Position numbers and translations under genes: made by a program. This document shows, piece after piece, positions 36,401 to 49,136 of a DNA stretch of 64,000 bases (positions are counted from its first letter, which is position 1; each line of letters begins with the position of its first letter). Under the pieces are notes generated by a model, which had not been told where the DNA came from, searched no databases, and saw nothing but the letters and a program-made list of their open reading frames with translations. Source of the stretch: Datura wrightii (Eukaryota; Streptophyta; Magnoliopsida; Solanales; Solanaceae); NCBI GenBank assembly GCA_035772735.1, contig JASDFA010000011.1, positions 1,674,001 to 1,738,000 on the forward strand. The letters run 5' to 3'.

Positions 36401-37963
36401 ATCAAATCTCCAAAAATCCGTGGGCTAACATACAGTGAAAACTGAGAAAATCGTAAATTTTCATTTATGAGAAAAATAGTGATGCCGATCAAACGAAATG
36501 ATAGGGCGCCCGTCACCAGCGCCCCTCGGGCTGCGCACAGCCAAAATATGGGGCTGAACGGAGGCGGTAGATCTGATCTCCAGAAATCCGTGGGCTAACA
36601 TACACCGAAAACCGAGAAAATCGTAAATTGTCATTTATTCAAAAAATAGTGATGCCGATCAAATGAAATGATAGGGAGCCCATCACCAGGCCTCGCGGGT
36701 TGTGCTCATCTAAAATTTGGGGCCGAACGGAGGCGGCCCATTAAATCTAGAAAAATCCGTGGGCTAACACACACAAAAAATTGCGAAAATCGTAAATTCT
36801 CATTTATGCAAAAAATTGTGATGCCGATTAAACGAAATGATAGGGCGCCCATCAGCAAGCCCCACGGGCTGCGCACAGCCAAAATTTGGGGCCAAACAGA
36901 GATGGTCGATCACATCTCCAGAAATCCGTAGGCTAACATACACCGAAAATCGCGAAAATCGTAAATTGTCATTTGTTCAAAAAATAGTAATGCCGATCAA
37001 ATGAAATGATAGGGCGCCAGTCACCAGGCCCCGCAGGCTACGCAAGGCTAAACTTTTGGGGCCAAACGAAGACGGTCGATCAAATCTCCAGAAATCCGTG
37101 TGCTTAATTCACCGAAAATCGAGAAAATTGTAAATTGTCATTTATTCGAAAAATAGTGATGCTGATCAAATGAAATGATAGGGCGCCCATCACCAAGCCC
37201 CGCGGGCTGCGGACAGCCAAAATTTGTGGCCGAGCGGAGGCGGCCGATTAAATCTCGAAAAATCTGTGGGCTAACATACACCGAAAATTGCGAAAATCGT
37301 AAATTCTCATTTATGCAAAAAATTGTGATGCCGATCAAACGAAATGATAGGGCGCCCGTTACCAGGCCCTGCAGGCTGCGCACAGAAAAAATTTGGGGCC
37401 GAATGGAGACGGTCGATCAAATCTCCAGAAATCCGTGGGCTAACATACACCGAAAATCGAGAAAATCATAAATTCTCATTTATTCGAAAAATAGTGATTC
37501 CGATCAAACAAAATGATAGGGCACCCATCACCAGGCCCTGCAGGCTGCGCACAGCCAAAATTTGGGGCCGAACTGAGGCGGTCGATCTGATTTCCAGAAA
37601 TCCGTGGGCTAACCTTCACCGAAACTCGAGAAAATTGTAAATTCTCATTTTTGCGAAAAATAGTGATGCCGATCAAACGAAATGATAGGGCGCCCGTCAC
37701 CAGGCCCCGCAGGCTGCGCACAACTAAAATTTGGGGCCGAACGGAGGCGGTCGATCAAATCTCCAGAAATCCGTGCGCTAACATACACCGAAAACGAGAA
37801 AATTGTAAATTCTCATTTATGCGAGAACTAGTGATGCCGATCAAACGAAATGATAGGGCGCCCGTCACCAGCGCCCGGCGGGCTGCGCACAGCCAAAATT
37901 TGGGACCTAACGGAGGCTATCAATCAAATATCCAGATATCCCTGGGCTAACACGCACCGAAAA
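33448..37963 (+). repeat. Satellite block S9 (about 26.7 monomers)
   Basis: The block has mostly regular monomers. Copies of the GATCACATCTCC / CCAAACTTTT-type dimer lie at about 34,325-34,580 and 36,880-37,110. Two further CCAAACTTTT monomers follow at 34,680-34,800. CTCGAG-type monomers are rare here (near 35,055). It ends in the pre-spacer variant TCAAATATCCAGATATCCCT. Confidence 0.9.
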
Positions 37964-38769
37964 GTTTGAAAGTTTGCAACATAGACGCACTATGCTAGTG
38001 TCGACATATCGGCCGATATAGGATGTCACATGCTAAGCTATGTCGAGACCCAACGCCCATCGATCAGTGTCCAGCGATCTAAAATTTAAAAGGAAACACC
38101 TATGCTTATCCTTATGATATAAAGAAAATGCTAGAGAGTAGTGGTTGTAGTGCTGGCCTACCATGGTCGCTTGCCATGGTGGTGTCGGTTGTGGTGGGTC
38201 GTTAGGACCAGTTTTTAAATTAAAATTGTCAACCATATTGAGAAATATGTTGAAATGAGTGCGATAGAGGCATATTTTTAGAAAAATGGCTCGGCCAAAC
38301 CGCCTTATGGCAGTTGTTATTTTGTTAATAAAGAGCTAACACACACCAAAAATCGCGAAAATCGTAAATTCTCGTTTATGCAAAAAATAGTGATGCCGAT
38401 CAAACGAAATGATAGGACTATCTAAATTCTGATTTCTTATTCTGATCTCTTTCTGTACTATACTGATTCTTTACTGATTACCGTAATGAATTGACTTAAA
38501 ACCAAAGTGGAAACTATAAATCGCATTAAGGGAATGCGATTTATCAGTTGCATTTTCGGAATGCCATTTATAAGTCGTATTCCTGGAATACGTTTTATAA
38601 GTCGCATTCCCGGAATGCGATTTATAAGTCGCATATTGCGTTGCGACGCGCCGAGTTGGCGCTTGTCCCATCTTTCCCCAGACTTTTTTCTAGCATGTAT
38701 GTCTTTCAAATACTCTTAACCAACACGCAAATAGGCCATCTATATGCTAGAAATTTACGGGGTGTAACA
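37964..38769 (-). repeat. Spacer Sp9 (A 37964-38334 with internal deletion, half monomer 38335-38416, B 38417-38769)
   Basis: A has lost about 210 bp: CGCCTTATGGCAGTTG runs directly into TTATTTTGTTAATAAAGAGC, removing the right arm of the hairpin and everything up to the half-monomer junction. B has the TATA deletion and five 28-bp units, and ends GGGGTGTAACA. Confidence 0.85.
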
Positions 38770-39079
38770 GCGGATCAAACGAAATGATCCGTCACTAGGC
38801 CCCGCATGCTGCGCACAGCCAAAATTTGGGGTCGAACGGAGGCGGTCGATCAAATCTCCAGTAATCCGTGGACTAACATACCCCGGAAATCGCAAAAATT
38901 GTAAATTATAATTTATGCAAAAAATTGTGATGCCAATCAAACGAAATGATAGAGCGTCCGTCACCAGTCCCCGCAGGCTGCGCACAGCCAAAATTTGGGG
39001 ACGAACGGAGACGGTCGATCAAATCTCCAGAAATTCGTGGGCTAACATACACGGAAAATCGAGAAAATCATAAATTCTC

Positions 39080-40620
39080 ATTTATTCAAAAAATAGTGAT
39101 GCCGATCAAACGAAATGATAGGGCACCTGTCACCAGGCTGCGCACAGCCAAAATTTGGGGATGAACGGAGGCGGTTGATCAAATCTCCAGAAATCCGTGG
39201 GCTAACATACACCGAAAATTGAGAAAATCGTAAATTCTCATTTATGCGAAAAATAGTGATGCCGATCAAACAAAATGATAGGGCGCCCATCAGAAGCGCC
39301 CCGCAGGCTGCGCATAGCCAAAATTTGGGGCCCAATGGAGGCGCTCGATCAAATCTCCAGAAATCCTTGGGCTAACATACACCGAAAATCGAAAAATTCG
39401 TAAATTCTAATTTATTCGAAAAATAGTGATGCCGATTAAACGAAATGATAGGGCGCCCGTCCCCAGGCCCCATAGGCTGCGCACAGCCAAAATTTGGTGC
39501 CGAACGGAGGCGGTCGATCTAATCTCGGGAAATCCACGGGCTAACATACACCGAAAATTGTGAAAATCATAAATTCTCATTTATGCGGAAAATAGTGATG
39601 CCGATCAAACGAAATGATAAGGCGCCCGTCACCATTCCCCGCAGGCTGCACACAGCTAAAATTTGGGGCCGAACGGAGGCGGTCCATCAAATCTGCAGAA
39701 ATTCGTGCGCTAACATACACCAAAAATCGAGAAAATCGTAAATTCTCATTTATGCGAAAAATAGTGATGCCGATCAAATAAAATGATAGGGCGCCCGTCA
39801 CCAGGCCCCGCAGGCTGCACACAGCCAAAATTTGGGGCCGAACGTAGGCGGACGATCAAATCTCCAGAAATTCGTGGGCTAACATACACTGAAAATCGAG
39901 AAAATTGTAAATTCTGATTTATGCGAAAAATAGTGATGCCGATCAAACGAAATGATAGGGCGCCCGTCACCAGTCACAGCAGGCTGCGCACAGCCAAAAT
40001 TTGGGGCCGAACGGAGGCGAACGATCAAATCTCCAGAAATCTTTGGGCTAACATACACCGAAAATTAAGAAAATCGTAAATTCTCATTTACGCGAAAAAT
40101 AGTGATGCCGATCAAACGAAATGATAGGGCGCCTGTCACCAGCACCCCGCGGGATGTGCACAGCCAAAATTTGGGGTCGAACGGAGGCGGTCGATCAAAT
40201 CTCCAGAAATCCCTGACTAACACGCACCGAAAATTGCGAAAATCGTAAATTCTCATTTATGAGAAAAATAGTGATGCCGATCAAACAAAATGATAGGGAG
40301 CCCGTCACCAGGCCCCGCAGGATGTGCACAGCCAAAATATGGGGCCAAACAGAGACGGTCGATCACATCTCCAGAATTCCGTGGGCTAACATACACCGAA
40401 AATCGCAAAAATCGTAAATTCTCATTTATGCGAAAAATAGTGATGCCGATCAAACGAAATGATAGGGCGCCCGTCACCAGGACCTGCAGGCTGTGCACAG
40501 CCAAAATTTGGGGCCGAACAGAGGCGGACGATCAAATCTCCAGAAATCCGTGCCCTAACATACACCAAAAATCGAGAAAATCATAAATTCTCATTTATGC
40601 GAAAAATAGTGATGCCGATC
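39080..40620 (+). repeat. Older segmental duplication, copy a
   Basis: This matches 40,930-42,640 with spacing about 1,852 bp on the left and about 2,020 bp on the right, a one-monomer difference. Shared rare markers are CACCAGGCTGCGC with GGGGATGAACGG (39,131 and 40,982), CGTCCCCAGG (39,459 and 41,311), CAGTCACAGCAGG (39,971 and 41,991) and CCGTGCCCTAAC (40,548 and 42,568). Confidence 0.7.
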
Positions 40621-40929
40621 AAACGAAATGATAGGGCGCCTGTCAGCAGGCCCCGCAGGCTATGCACAGCCAAAATTTGGGGCCGAATGGAGGCGGACGA
40701 TCAAATCTCCAGAAATCCGTGGGCTAACATACACCGAAAATTGAAAAAATCGTAAATTCTCATTTATGCGAAAAATAGTGATACCGATCAAACGAAATGA
40801 TAGGGCACTCGTCACCATTCCCCACAGGCTGCGCACAGCTAAAATTTGGGGCCGAACAGAGGCGGTCCACCAAATCTGCAGAAATTCGTCCGCTAACATA
40901 CACCGAAAATCGAGAAAATCGTAAATTCT

Positions 40930-42640
40930 CATTTATTTAAAAAATAGTGATGCCGATCAAACGAAATGATAGGGCGCCCGTCACCAGGCTGCGCACAGCC
41001 AAAATTTTGGGGATGAACGGAGGCGGTTGATCAAATCTCCAGAAATCCGTGGGTTAACATACACCCAAAATTGAGAAAATCGTAAATTCTCATTTATGCG
41101 AAAAATAGTGATGCCGGTCAAACAAAATGATAGGGCGCCCATCAGAAGCGCCCCACAGGCTGCGCATAACCAAAATTTGGGGCCCAACGGAGGCGGTCGA
41201 TCAAATCTCCAGAAATCCTTGGGCTAACATACACCGAAAATCGAGAAAATCATAAATTCTAATTTATTCGAAAAATAGTGATGCTGATTAAACGAAATGA
41301 TAGGGCGCCCGTCCCCAGGCCCCGCGGGCTGTGCACAGCCAAAATTTGGTGTCGAACGGAGGCGATCGATCTGATCTCGAGAAATCCGTGGGCTAACATA
41401 CACCGAAAATTGCGAAAATCGTAAATTCTCATTTATGCGAAAAATAGTGATGCCGATCAAACGAAATGATAGGGCGCCTGTCAGCAGGCCCCGCAGGCTA
41501 TGCACAGCCAAAATTTGGGGCCGAACGGAGGCGGACGATCAAATCTCCAGAAATCCGTGGGCGTTATACACCGAAAATTGAAAAAATCGTAAATTCTCAT
41601 TTTTGCGAAAAATAGTGATGCCGATCAAATGAAATGATAGGGAGCTCGTCACCATTCCCCGCAGGCTACACACAGCTAAAATTTGGGGCCTAACGGAGGC
41701 GGTCCATCAAATCTGCAGAAATTCGTGCGCTAACATACACCAAAAATCGAGAAAATCGTAAATTCTCATTTATGCGAAAAATAGTGATGCCGATCAAACG
41801 AAATGATAGGGCGCCCGTCACCAGGCCCCGCAGGCTGCACACAGCCGAAATTTGGGGCCGAACGTAGGCGGACGATCAAATCTCCAGAAATCCGTGGGCT
41901 AACATACACCGAAAATCGAGAAAATCGTAAATTCTGATTTATGCGAAAAATAGTGATGCTGATCAAACGAAATGATAGGGCGCCCGTCACCAGTCACAGC
42001 AGGCTGTGGACAGCCAAAATTTGGGGCCGAACGGAGGCGAACGATCAAATCTCCAGAAATCTCTGGGTTAACATACACCGAAAATTAAGAAAATCGTAAA
42101 TTCTCATTTATGCGAAAAATAGTGATGCCGATCAAACGAAATGATAGGGAGCCCGTCACCAGCACCTCGCGGGCTGCGCACAGCCAAAATTTGGGGCCGA
42201 ACAGAGGCGGTCAATCAAATCTCCAGAAATCCCTGGCTAACACGCACCAAAAATTGCGGAAATCGTAAATTCTCATTTATGCGAAAAATAGTGATGTCGA
42301 TCAAACAAAATGATAGGGAGACCCCGTCACCAGGCCCCGCAGGATGCGCACAGCCAAAATTTTGGGCCGACCGGAGGCGATCGATCAAATCTCCAGAAAT
42401 TCGTGCCCTAACATACACCGAAAATCGCAAAAATCGTAAATTCTCATTTATGCGAAAAATAGTGATGCCGATCAAACGAAATGATAGGGCGCCCGTCACC
42501 AGGCCCCGCAGGCTGCGCACAGCCAAAATTTGGGGCCGAACGGAGGCGGACGATCAAATCTCCAGAAATCCGTGCCCTAACATACACCGAAAATCGAGAA
42601 AATCGTAAATTCTCATTTATGTGAAAAATAGTGATGCCGA
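40930..42640 (+). repeat. Older segmental duplication, copy b
   Basis: This is the partner of 39,080-40,620. It has one extra monomer near 41,459-41,627 whose closest relative is the monomer at about 40,637, so the length difference arose by insertion of a neighbouring unit. Divergence between the copies is clearly higher than in the 24.7-29.5 kb and 42.9-49.1 kb duplications. Confidence 0.7.
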
Positions 42641-43105
42641 TCAAACGAAATGATAGGGCGCCCTTCACCAGCACCCCGCGGGCTACGCACAGCCAAAATT
42701 TGGGGCCGAACAGAGTCGGTCGATCAAATATCCAGAAATCCCTGGGCTAGCACGCACCGAAAATTAAAAAAATTGCAAATTCTCATTTACGCGAAAAATA
42801 GTGATGTCGATCAAACGAAATGATAGGGCGCCCGTCACCAGCTCCCCGCGGGCTGCGCACAGCCCAAATTTGAGCCAAACAGAGACGGTCGATCACATCT
42901 CCAGAAATTCGTGGGCTAACATACATCGAAAATCGCGAAAATCGTAAATTGTCATTTGTTCAAAAAATAATAATGCCGATCAAAGGAAATGATAGGGCGC
43001 CCGTCACCAGGCCCCGCAGGCTGCGCACAGCTAAACTTTTGGGTCCAAACGGAGACGGTCGATCAAATCTCCAGAAATCCGTGTGCTAACATTTACCGAA
43101 AACCA

Positions 43106-43130
43106 ACTAGCATAGGCGCACTATGCTAGT
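43106..43130. other. Perfect palindrome at the Sp10 left junction
   Basis: Ten-base arms ACTAGCATAG and CTATGCTAGT flank a GCGCA loop. In the standard spacer the left arm is GTTAGCAACATAG, only partly matched to the right arm. The perfect arm therefore arose at the junction and is present only here and at 46,233-46,257. Confidence 0.75.
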
Positions 43131-44080
43131 CTCGACAGATCGGCCGACATTGGATGTCACATGCTAACCTATGTCGAGACCCGACGCCCATCGATCAATG
43201 CCCAGCGATCGAAAATTTAAAAGGAAACACCTATTCTTATCCTTATGATATAAAGAAAATGCTAGAGATTAGTGGTGGTAGTGCTGGCCTACCATGGTCA
43301 CTTGCCATGGTGGTGTCGGTTGTGGTGGGTCGTTAGGACCAGTTTTTAAATTAAAATTGTCAACCATATTGGGAAATATTTTGAAATGAGTGCGATAGAG
43401 GCATATTTTTAGAAAAATGACTTGGCCAAACCGCCTTACGGTAGTTTGTCCAGATAGATCTCGAAAAATACACAAAATGAAAAAAAAATCGTGTAAAACG
43501 GATAATCCACCCCAAAGTTATGATCATGTAGATAATATGCCTCTAATGAACTCTTTTTTCGTCGATTATATTACAGTTTTAACAACATTATGTAAGATCT
43601 CATATAAGGACTTGCATCTCGGCAGTTCTTATTTTGTTAATAAAGAGCTAACACACACCAAAAATCGCGAAAATCATAAATTCTCATTTATGCAAAAAAT
43701 AGTGATGCCGATCAAACGAAATGATAGGACTAACTAAATTCTGATTTCTTATTCTGATCTCTTTCTGCACTATACTGATTCTTTACTGATTACCGTAATG
43801 AATTGATTTAAAACCAAAGTGGAAACTATAAATCGCATTCAGGGAATGCGATTTATAAGTTGCATTTCCGGAATGCGTTTATATGTCGTATTTTCGGAAT
43901 GCATTTTATATGTCGCATTTTCGGAATGCGATTTATAAGTCGCATTTTGCCTTGCGACGCGCCGACTTGGAACTTGTCCGATCTTTCCCCGGGCCTTTTT
44001 CTAGCATGTATGTCTTTCAAATACTCTTAACCAACACGCGAATAGGCCATCTATATGCTAGAAATTTACGGGGTGTAATA
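43106..44080 (-). repeat. Spacer Sp10 (A 43106-43646, half monomer 43647-43728, B 43729-44080)
   Basis: A begins with a perfect inverted repeat (ACTAGCATAG / CTATGCTAGT, 43,106-43,130) and lacks the GTTTGAAAGTTAGC start. It carries the GACTTGGCC and ACGGTAGTTTG variants shared by copies 10-13, which break the hairpin. B has the TATA deletion, five 28-bp units with two altered linkers (TTTATATGTCG), and ends GGGGTGTAATA. Confidence 0.85.
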
Positions 44081-46232
44081 GCGGATCAAACAAAATGATC
44101 CGTCACTAGGCCCCGCAGGCTGCGCACAGCCAAAATTTGGGGCCGAACGGAGGCGGTCGATCAAATCTCCAGAAATCCGTGGGCTAACATACACTGAAAA
44201 TCGCAAAAATCGTAAATTCTCATTTATGCAAAAAATTGTGATGCCGATCAAATGAAATGATAGAGAGTCCATCACAAGGCCCCACAGGCTGCGCACAGCC
44301 AAAATTTGGGGCCAAACGGAGACGGTCGATCAAATCTCCAGAAATCGGTGAGCTAACATACATCGAAAATCGAAAATCTTAAATTCTCATTTATGCGAAA
44401 AACAGTGATGCCGATCTAACGAAAGGATAGGGCGCCCGTTAGAAGCCCCCAGCAGGCTGCGCACAGCCAAAATTTGGGGCCGAACGGAGGCGGTCGATTA
44501 AATCTCCATAAATCCGTGGGCTAACATACACCGAAAATTGTGAAAATCATAAATTCTCATTTATGCGAGAAATAGTGATGCTGATCAAGTGTAATGATAG
44601 GGTACCCATCACCAGGCCCCGCAGGCTGCGCACAGCCAAAATTTGGAGCCGAACAGAGGCGGTCGATCAAATCTCGAGAAATTCGTGCGCTAACATACAC
44701 CAAAAATTGAGAAAATAGTAAATTCTCATTTATGCGAAAAATAGTGAAGCTGATGAAACGAAATGATAGGGCACCCGTCACCAGGCCCCGCAGGCTGCGC
44801 ACAGCCAAAATTTGGGGTCGAATGGAGGCGGACGATCAAATCTCCAGAAATCCGTGGGCTAACATACACCGAAAATCGAGAAAATCGTAAATTCTCATTT
44901 ATGCGAAAAATAGTGACTCCGATCAAATGAAATGATAGGGCGCTCGTCACAAGGACCCGCAGGCTACGTACAGCCAAAATTTGGGGCCGAATGGAGAGGT
45001 CGATCAAATCTCCAGAAATTCGTGGGCTAACATACACCGAAAATTGAGAAAAATCGTAAATTCTCATATATTCGAAAAATAGTGATGCCGATCAAAAGAA
45101 ATGATAGGGCGCCCATCACCAGGCCCCACAGGCTGCGCACGGCCAAAATTTGGGGCTGAACGGAGGCGGTCGATTAAATCTCCAGAAATCCGTGGGCTTA
45201 CATACACCGAAAATTGCGAAAATCGTAAATTCCCATTTATGCAAAAAATTGTGATGCCGATCAAACGAAATGATAGGGAGCCCGTCACAAGGCCCCGCAG
45301 GCTGTGCACATCCAAAATTTAGGGCCGAACGGAGACGGTCGATCAAATCTCCAGAAATCTGTGGGCTAACATACACCGAAAATTGAGAAAATCATAAATT
45401 CTAATTTATTTGAAAAATAGTGATGTCGATCAAACAAAATGATAGGGCGCCCGTCACCAGGCCCCACAGGCTACGCACAGCCAAAATTTGGGGCCAAACG
45501 GAGGCGGTCGATCAAATCTCCAGAAATCCGTGGGCTAACATACACCAAAAATCGAGAAAATTATAAATTTTCATTTATGCGAAAAATAGTGATGCAGTTC
45601 AAATAAAATGATAGGGCGCCTATCAGAATCGCCCCGCAGGCTGCGCACGCCCAAAATTTGGGGCCGAACGGAGGCAGTCAATCAAATCTCCAGAAATTCG
45701 TGGGCTAATACACCAAAAATTGCGAAAATCGTAAATTCTCATTTATGCGAAAAGTAGTGATGCCGATCAAACGAAATGATAGGGCGCTAGTCACCAACGC
45801 CCCGCGGGCTGCGCACACCCAAACTTTGGGGCCGAACGGAGGCGGTCGATCTGATCTCGAGAAATCCGTGGGCTAACATACACAGAAAATTGCGAAAATC
45901 GTAAATTCTCATTTATGAGAAAAATAGTGATGCCGATCAAACGAAATGACAGGGCGCCCGTCAGCAGCGCCCCGCAGGCTGTACACAGCCAAAATTTGGG
46001 GCCAAACAGAGACGGTCGATCACATCTCCAGAAATTCGTGGGCTAACATACATCGAAAATCGCGAAAATCGTAAATTGTCATTTGTTCAAAAAATAATAA
46101 TGCCGATCAAACGAAATGATAGGGCGCCCGTCACCAGGCCCCGCAGGCTGCGCACAGCTAAACTTTTGGGTCCAAACGGAGACGGTCGATCAAATCTCCA
46201 GAAATCCGTGTGCTAACATTTACCGAAAACCA
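44081..46232 (+). repeat. Satellite block S11 (about 12.7 monomers)
   Basis: This is the satellite part of the 3,128-bp unit. It has private variants: CGAAAATCGAAAATCTTAAA (a 10-bp loss near 44,370), GGATGAACGG-free monomers, CATATATTCG near 45,065 and CGCGCCCAAAATT near 45,648. It ends with the dimer GATCACATCTCC / CCAAACTTTTGGGTCC. Confidence 0.9.
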
Positions 46233-49136
46233 ACTAGCATAGGCGCACTATGCTAGTCTCGACAGATCGGCCGACATTGGATGTCACATGCTAACCTATG
46301 TCGAGACCCGACGCCCATCGATCAATGCCCAGCGATCGAAAATTTAAAAGGAAACACCTATTCTTATCCTTATGATATAAAGAAAATGCTAGAGATTAGT
46401 GGTGGTAGTGCTGGCCTACCATGGTCACTTGCCATGGTGGTGTCGGTTGTGGTGGGTCGTTAGGACCAGTTTTTAAATTAAAATTGTCAACCATATTGGG
46501 AAATATTTTGAAATGAGTGCGATAGAGGCATATTTTTAGAAAAATGACTTGGCCAAACCGCCTTACGGTAGTTTGTCCAGATAGATCTCGAAAAAATACA
46601 CAAAATGAAAAAAAAATCGTGTAAAATGGATAATCCAGCCCAAAGTTATGATCATTTAGATAATGCGCCTCTAATGAACTCTTTTTCCGTCGATTATATT
46701 ACAGTTTTAACAACATTATGTAAGATCTCATCAAAATACTTGCATCTCGGCAGTTCTTATTTTGTTAATAAAGAGCTAACACACACCAAAAATTGCGAAA
46801 ATCGTAAATTCTCATTTATGCAAAAAATAGTGATGCCGATCAAACGAAATGATAGGACTAACTAAATTCTGATTTCTTATTCTGATCTCTTTCTGCACTA
46901 TACTGATTCTTTACTGATTACCGTAATGAATTGATTTAAAACCAAAGTGGAAACTATAAATCGCATTCAGGGAATGCAATTTATAAGTTGCATTTCCGGA
47001 ATGCGTTTATATGTCGTATTTTCGGAATGCATTTTATATGTCGCATTTTCGGAATGCGATTTATAAGTCGCATTTTGCCTTGCGACGCGCCGACTTGGCA
47101 CTTGTCCGATCTTTCCCCGGGCCTTTTTCTAGCATGTATGTCTTTCAAATACTCTTAACCAACACGCGAATAGGCCATCTATATGCTAGAAATTTACGGG
47201 GTGTAATAGCGGATCAAACAAAATGATCCGTCACTAGGCCCCGCAGGCTGCGCACAGCCAAAATTCGGGGCCGAACGGAGGCGGTCGATCAAATCTCCAG
47301 AAATCCGTGGGCTAACATACACTGAAAATCGCAAAAATCGTAAATTCTCATTTATGCAAAAAATTGTGATGCCGATCAAATGAAATGATAGAGCGTCCAT
47401 CACAAGGCCCCACAGGCTGCGCACAGCCAAAATTTGGGGCCAAACAAAGACGGTCGATCAAATCTCCAGAAATCGGTGAGCTAACATACATCGAAAATCG
47501 AAAATCTTAAATTCTCATTTATGCGAAAAATAGTGATGCCGATCAAACGAAAGGATAGGGCGCCCGTTAGAAGCCCCCCGCAGGCTGCGCACAGCCAAAA
47601 TTTGGGGCCGAACGGAGGCGGTCGATTAAATCTCCATAAATCCGTGGGCTAACATACACCAAAAATTGTGAAAATCGTAAATTCTCATTTATGCGAGAAA
47701 TAGTGATGCTGATCAAGTGAAATGATAGGGTACCCATCACCAGGCCCCGCAGGCTGCGCACAGCCAAAATTTGGAGCCGAACAGAGGCGGTCGATCAAAT
47801 CTCGAGAAATCCGTGCACTAACATACACCAAAAATTGAGAAAATAGTAAATTCTCATTTATGCAAAAAATAGTGAAGCTGATGAAACGAAATGATAGGGC
47901 ACCCGTCACCAGGCCCCGCAGGCTGCGCACAGCCAAAATTTGGGGTCGAATGGAGGCGGACGATCAAATCTCCAGAAATTCGTGGGCTAACATACACCGA
48001 AAATCGAGAAAATCGTAAATTCTCATTTATGCGAAAAATAGTGACTCCGATCAAATGAAATGATAGGGCGCTCGTCACAAGGACCCGCAGGCTGCGTACA
48101 GCCAAAATTTGGGGCCGAACGGAGAGGGTCGATCAAATCTCCAGAAATTTGTGGGCTAACATACACCGAAAATTGAGAAAAATCGTAAATTCTCATATAT
48201 TCGAAAAATAGTGATGCCGATCAAAAGAAATGATAGGGCACCCGTCACCAGGCCCCACAGGCTGCGCACGGCCAAAATTTGGGGCCGAACGGAGGCGGTC
48301 GATTAAATCTCCAGAAATCCGTGGGCTTACATACACCGAAAATTGCGAAAATCGTAAATTCCCATTTATGCAAAAAATTGTGATGCCGATCAAACGAAAT
48401 GATAGGGAGCCCGTCACAAGGCCCCGCAGGCTGTGCACATCCAAAATTTAGGGCCGAACGGAGACGGTCGATCAAATCTCCAGAAATCTGTGGGCTAACA
48501 TACACCGAAAATTGAGAAAATCATATATTCTGATTTATTTGAAAAATAGTGATGCCGATCAAACAAAATGATAGGGCGCCCGTCACCAGGCCCCACAGGC
48601 TACGCACAGCCAAAATTTGGGGCCGAACGGAGGCGGTCGATCAAATCTCCAGAAATCTGTGGGCTAACATACACCGAAAATCGAGAAAATTATAAATTTT
48701 CATTTATGCGAAAAATAGTGATGCAGTTCAAATAAAATGATAGGGCGCCTATCAGAATCGCCCCGCAGGCTGCGCACGCCCAAAATTTGGGGCCGAACGG
48801 AGGCAGTCAATCAAATCTCCAGAAATTCGTGGGCTAATACACCAAAAATTGCGAAAATCGTAAATTCTCATTTATGCGAAAAGTAGTGATGCCGATCAAA
48901 CGAAATGATAGGGCGCTAGTCACCAACGCCCCGCGGGCTGCGCACACCCAAACTTTGGGGCCGAACGGAGGCGGTCGATCTGATCTCGAGAAATCCGTGG
49001 GCTAACATACACAGAAAATTGCGAAAATCGTAAATTCTCATTTATGAGAAAAATAGTGATGCCGATCAAACGAAATGACAGGGCGCCCGTCAGCAGCGCC
49101 CCGCAGGCTGTACACAGCCAAAATTTGGGGCCAAAC
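46008..49136 (+). repeat. 3,128-bp tandem duplication, copy 2
   Basis: This is the near-identical partner of 42,881-46,007. After 49,137 a third copy starts, but it jumps after about one monomer to the part equivalent to 48,225. Confidence 0.9.
46233..47208 (-). repeat. Spacer Sp11 (A 46233-46774, half monomer 46775-46856, B 46857-47208)
   Basis: This is the duplicate of Sp10 with the same start palindrome (46,233-46,257), the same TATA deletion, the same five 28-bp units and the same GTAATA end. The few differences include ATAATGCGCCTC for ATAATATGCCTC and TCATCAAAATAC for TCATATAAGGAC; the first also occurs in Sp13. Sp11 therefore seems to have exchanged sequence with a Sp13-like copy after the duplication. 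Confidence 0.85.

Larger units (their letters stand above)
38770..43105 (+). repeat. Satellite block S10 (about 25.7 monomers)
   Basis: This block contains the older duplication of about 2.0 kb described separately and several monomers with the CACCATTCCCCGCAGG and CAGTCACAGCAGGCTG variants. The last two monomers are the GATCACATCTCC / CCAAACTTTTGGGTCC dimer. The usual pre-spacer monomer is absent: the block stops at ACCGAAAACCA, and the spacer starts 17 bp into segment A. Confidence 0.9.
42881..46007 (+). repeat. 3,128-bp tandem duplication, copy 1 (spacer plus satellite)
   Basis: This unit holds the dimer monomers, Sp10 and S11 and repeats at 46,008-49,136 with a constant offset of 3,127-3,129 bp. 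It shares rare changes throughout, including CAACTAGCATAGG at the spacer start, GTAATAGCGG at the B end, AAAATCGAAAATCTTAAATT and CATATATTCGAAAAATAG. This is the clearest recent higher-order unit in the window. Confidence 0.9.

Noticed and set aside
42141..42608. Longest plus-strand satellite frame (155 codons)
   Set aside because: Same cause: indels between monomers restored the frame. There is no sign of selection on codons.
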